Source: Pseudomonas fulva 12-X (GTDB lineage: Bacteria > Pseudomonadota > Gammaproteobacteria > Pseudomonadales > Pseudomonadaceae). Taken from it: a DNA stretch of 64,000 nt. The stretch is taken from assembly GCF_000213805.1 (NCBI RefSeq), contig NC_015556.1, positions 62,001 to 126,000 of the forward strand, given 5' to 3'. Shown here piece by piece: positions 63,485 through 64,000 of the stretch (its first letter is position 1; each line of letters starts with the position of its first letter). The translations under genes were made by a program, and so were the position numbers. The notes beneath the pieces are model-generated. The model did no database searches and had not been told where the DNA came from. It was given only the letters and a program-made list of their open reading frames with translations.

Positions 63485-64000
63485 ATGCATGCCATCAGCT
63501 TCATCCAGGATCTAGCGGTGATCATGCTGGTAGCCGGCGTGGTTACCGTGCTGTTCCACCGCTTCAAGCAACCGGTGGTGCTCGGCTACATCCTCGCCGG
63601 TTTCCTTATCGGCCCGCATACGCCGCCGTTTGGCCTGATCCACGATGAAGAGACCATCCGCACCCTGGCCGAGCTGGGGGTGATCTTCCTGATGTTCTGC
63701 CTGGGGCTGGAGTTCAGCCTGCGCAAGCTGTTCAACGTCGGAGCCACGGCGTTCATCGCCGCGTTTCTGGAAATCATCCTGATGATCTGGATCGGTTTCG
63801 AGATTGGTCGCTACTTCGGCTGGAGCACCATGGACTCGCTGTTCCTCGGCGCGATCCTGGCGATTTCCTCGACCACCATCATCATCAAGGCGCTCAGCGA
63901 CCTGAAGATGAAGAACGAGCGCTTCGCCCAGCTGATCTTCGGCGTGCTGATCGTAGAGGACATCCTCGGCATCGGCATCATCGCCCTGCTTTCCGGTATC
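63485..64000 (+). CDS. Kef-type cation:proton antiporter, N-terminal part (partial)
   Basis: From ATG 63485 (AAGGAG nine bases before) the frame stays open to the right edge, giving 172 residues. FKQPVVLGYILAGFLIGPHTPPFGLIHDE, LGVIFLMFCLGLEFSLRKL, and ILAISSTTIIIKALSDL are typical of KefB/KefC-like CPA2 transporters. It is a different branch from the antiporter at 59919-61643. The upstream gap (63214-63484) holds no gene; a direct repeat AATATTTCC occurs twice near 63317-63335. Confidence 0.87.
   Translation, partial: MHAISFIQDLAVIMLVAGVVTVLFHRFKQPVVLGYILAGFLIGPHTPPFGLIHDEETIRTLAELGVIFLMFCLGLEFSLRKLFNVGATAFIAAFLEIILMIWIGFEIGRYFGWSTMDSLFLGAILAISSTTIIIKALSDLKMKNERFAQLIFGVLIVEDILGIGIIALLSGI

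Overview
The window is GC-rich bacterial chromosome with dense operons and no tRNA, rRNA or CRISPR seen. Gene families and order point to a soil- or plant-associated Pseudomonas. The right third (folE2, dksA2, COG0523 GTPase, DUF1826, second COG0523 GTPase, kgtP, mifR/mifS, Kef antiporter, acyl-CoA thioesterase) follows, from memory, the order around PA5511-PA5541 of P. aeruginosa PAO1. Species cannot be fixed from the sequence alone.

Layout. 1-1.2 kb: end of a cobalamin gene (cobK) and a 2Fe-2S ferredoxin-like protein. 1.4-8.5 kb: a DctB/DctD-type sigma-54 two-component system followed by a TAXI-type TRAP transporter with a good sigma-54 promoter. 8.5-10.7 kb: a NaChBac-type voltage-gated channel, a GNAT acetyltransferase and a DUF3617 protein, then a 136-bp MITE-like element. 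10.9-19.3 kb: an eight-gene minus-strand operon (aldolase, Fe-alcohol dehydrogenase, four-carbon acid sugar kinase, PdxA2, SSS symporter, sialidase-like BNR protein, SDR, DeoR regulator) that looks like catabolism of a 2-keto-3-deoxy sugar acid. 19.6-22.6 kb: cardiolipin synthase and an NCS1 permease.

22.9-44.7 kb is the most interesting part. A luciferase-like monooxygenase, a polyamine-type ABC transporter with two substrate-binding proteins, a RibB-like enzyme, a DUF1330 protein and a long operon (DUF1185 protein, alpha/beta hydrolase, aldehyde dehydrogenase, flavin reductase, succinate-semialdehyde dehydrogenase, carboxymuconolactone-decarboxylase-like protein, FCD-type GntR regulator, Nudix) together match the trigonelline (N-methylnicotinate) ring-cleavage pathway known from Acinetobacter baylyi (tgn genes). 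Four copies of one palindrome, TATGGTATACCATA or one or two mismatches from it, lie upstream of its separated transcription units, so it appears to be one regulon. Nested inside it is a yegTUVW-like nucleoside cluster with its own GntR regulator, plus a LysR/EamA pair.

44.9-53.4 kb is a zinc-starvation cluster with a clear Zur box between divergent folE2 and dksA2. It is interrupted by a large M10 (serralysin-type) RTX metalloprotease gene that has a 1-kb internal tandem duplication and is flanked by a degenerate second copy of a neighbouring gene's 3' end. 53.4-59.3 kb: an unknown membrane protein, then alpha-ketoglutarate permease kgtP with the MifSR two-component system and a sigma-54 promoter. 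59.4-64 kb: DUF3301 protein, a Kef-type antiporter, a thioesterase, a secreted repeat protein and the start of a second Kef-type antiporter.
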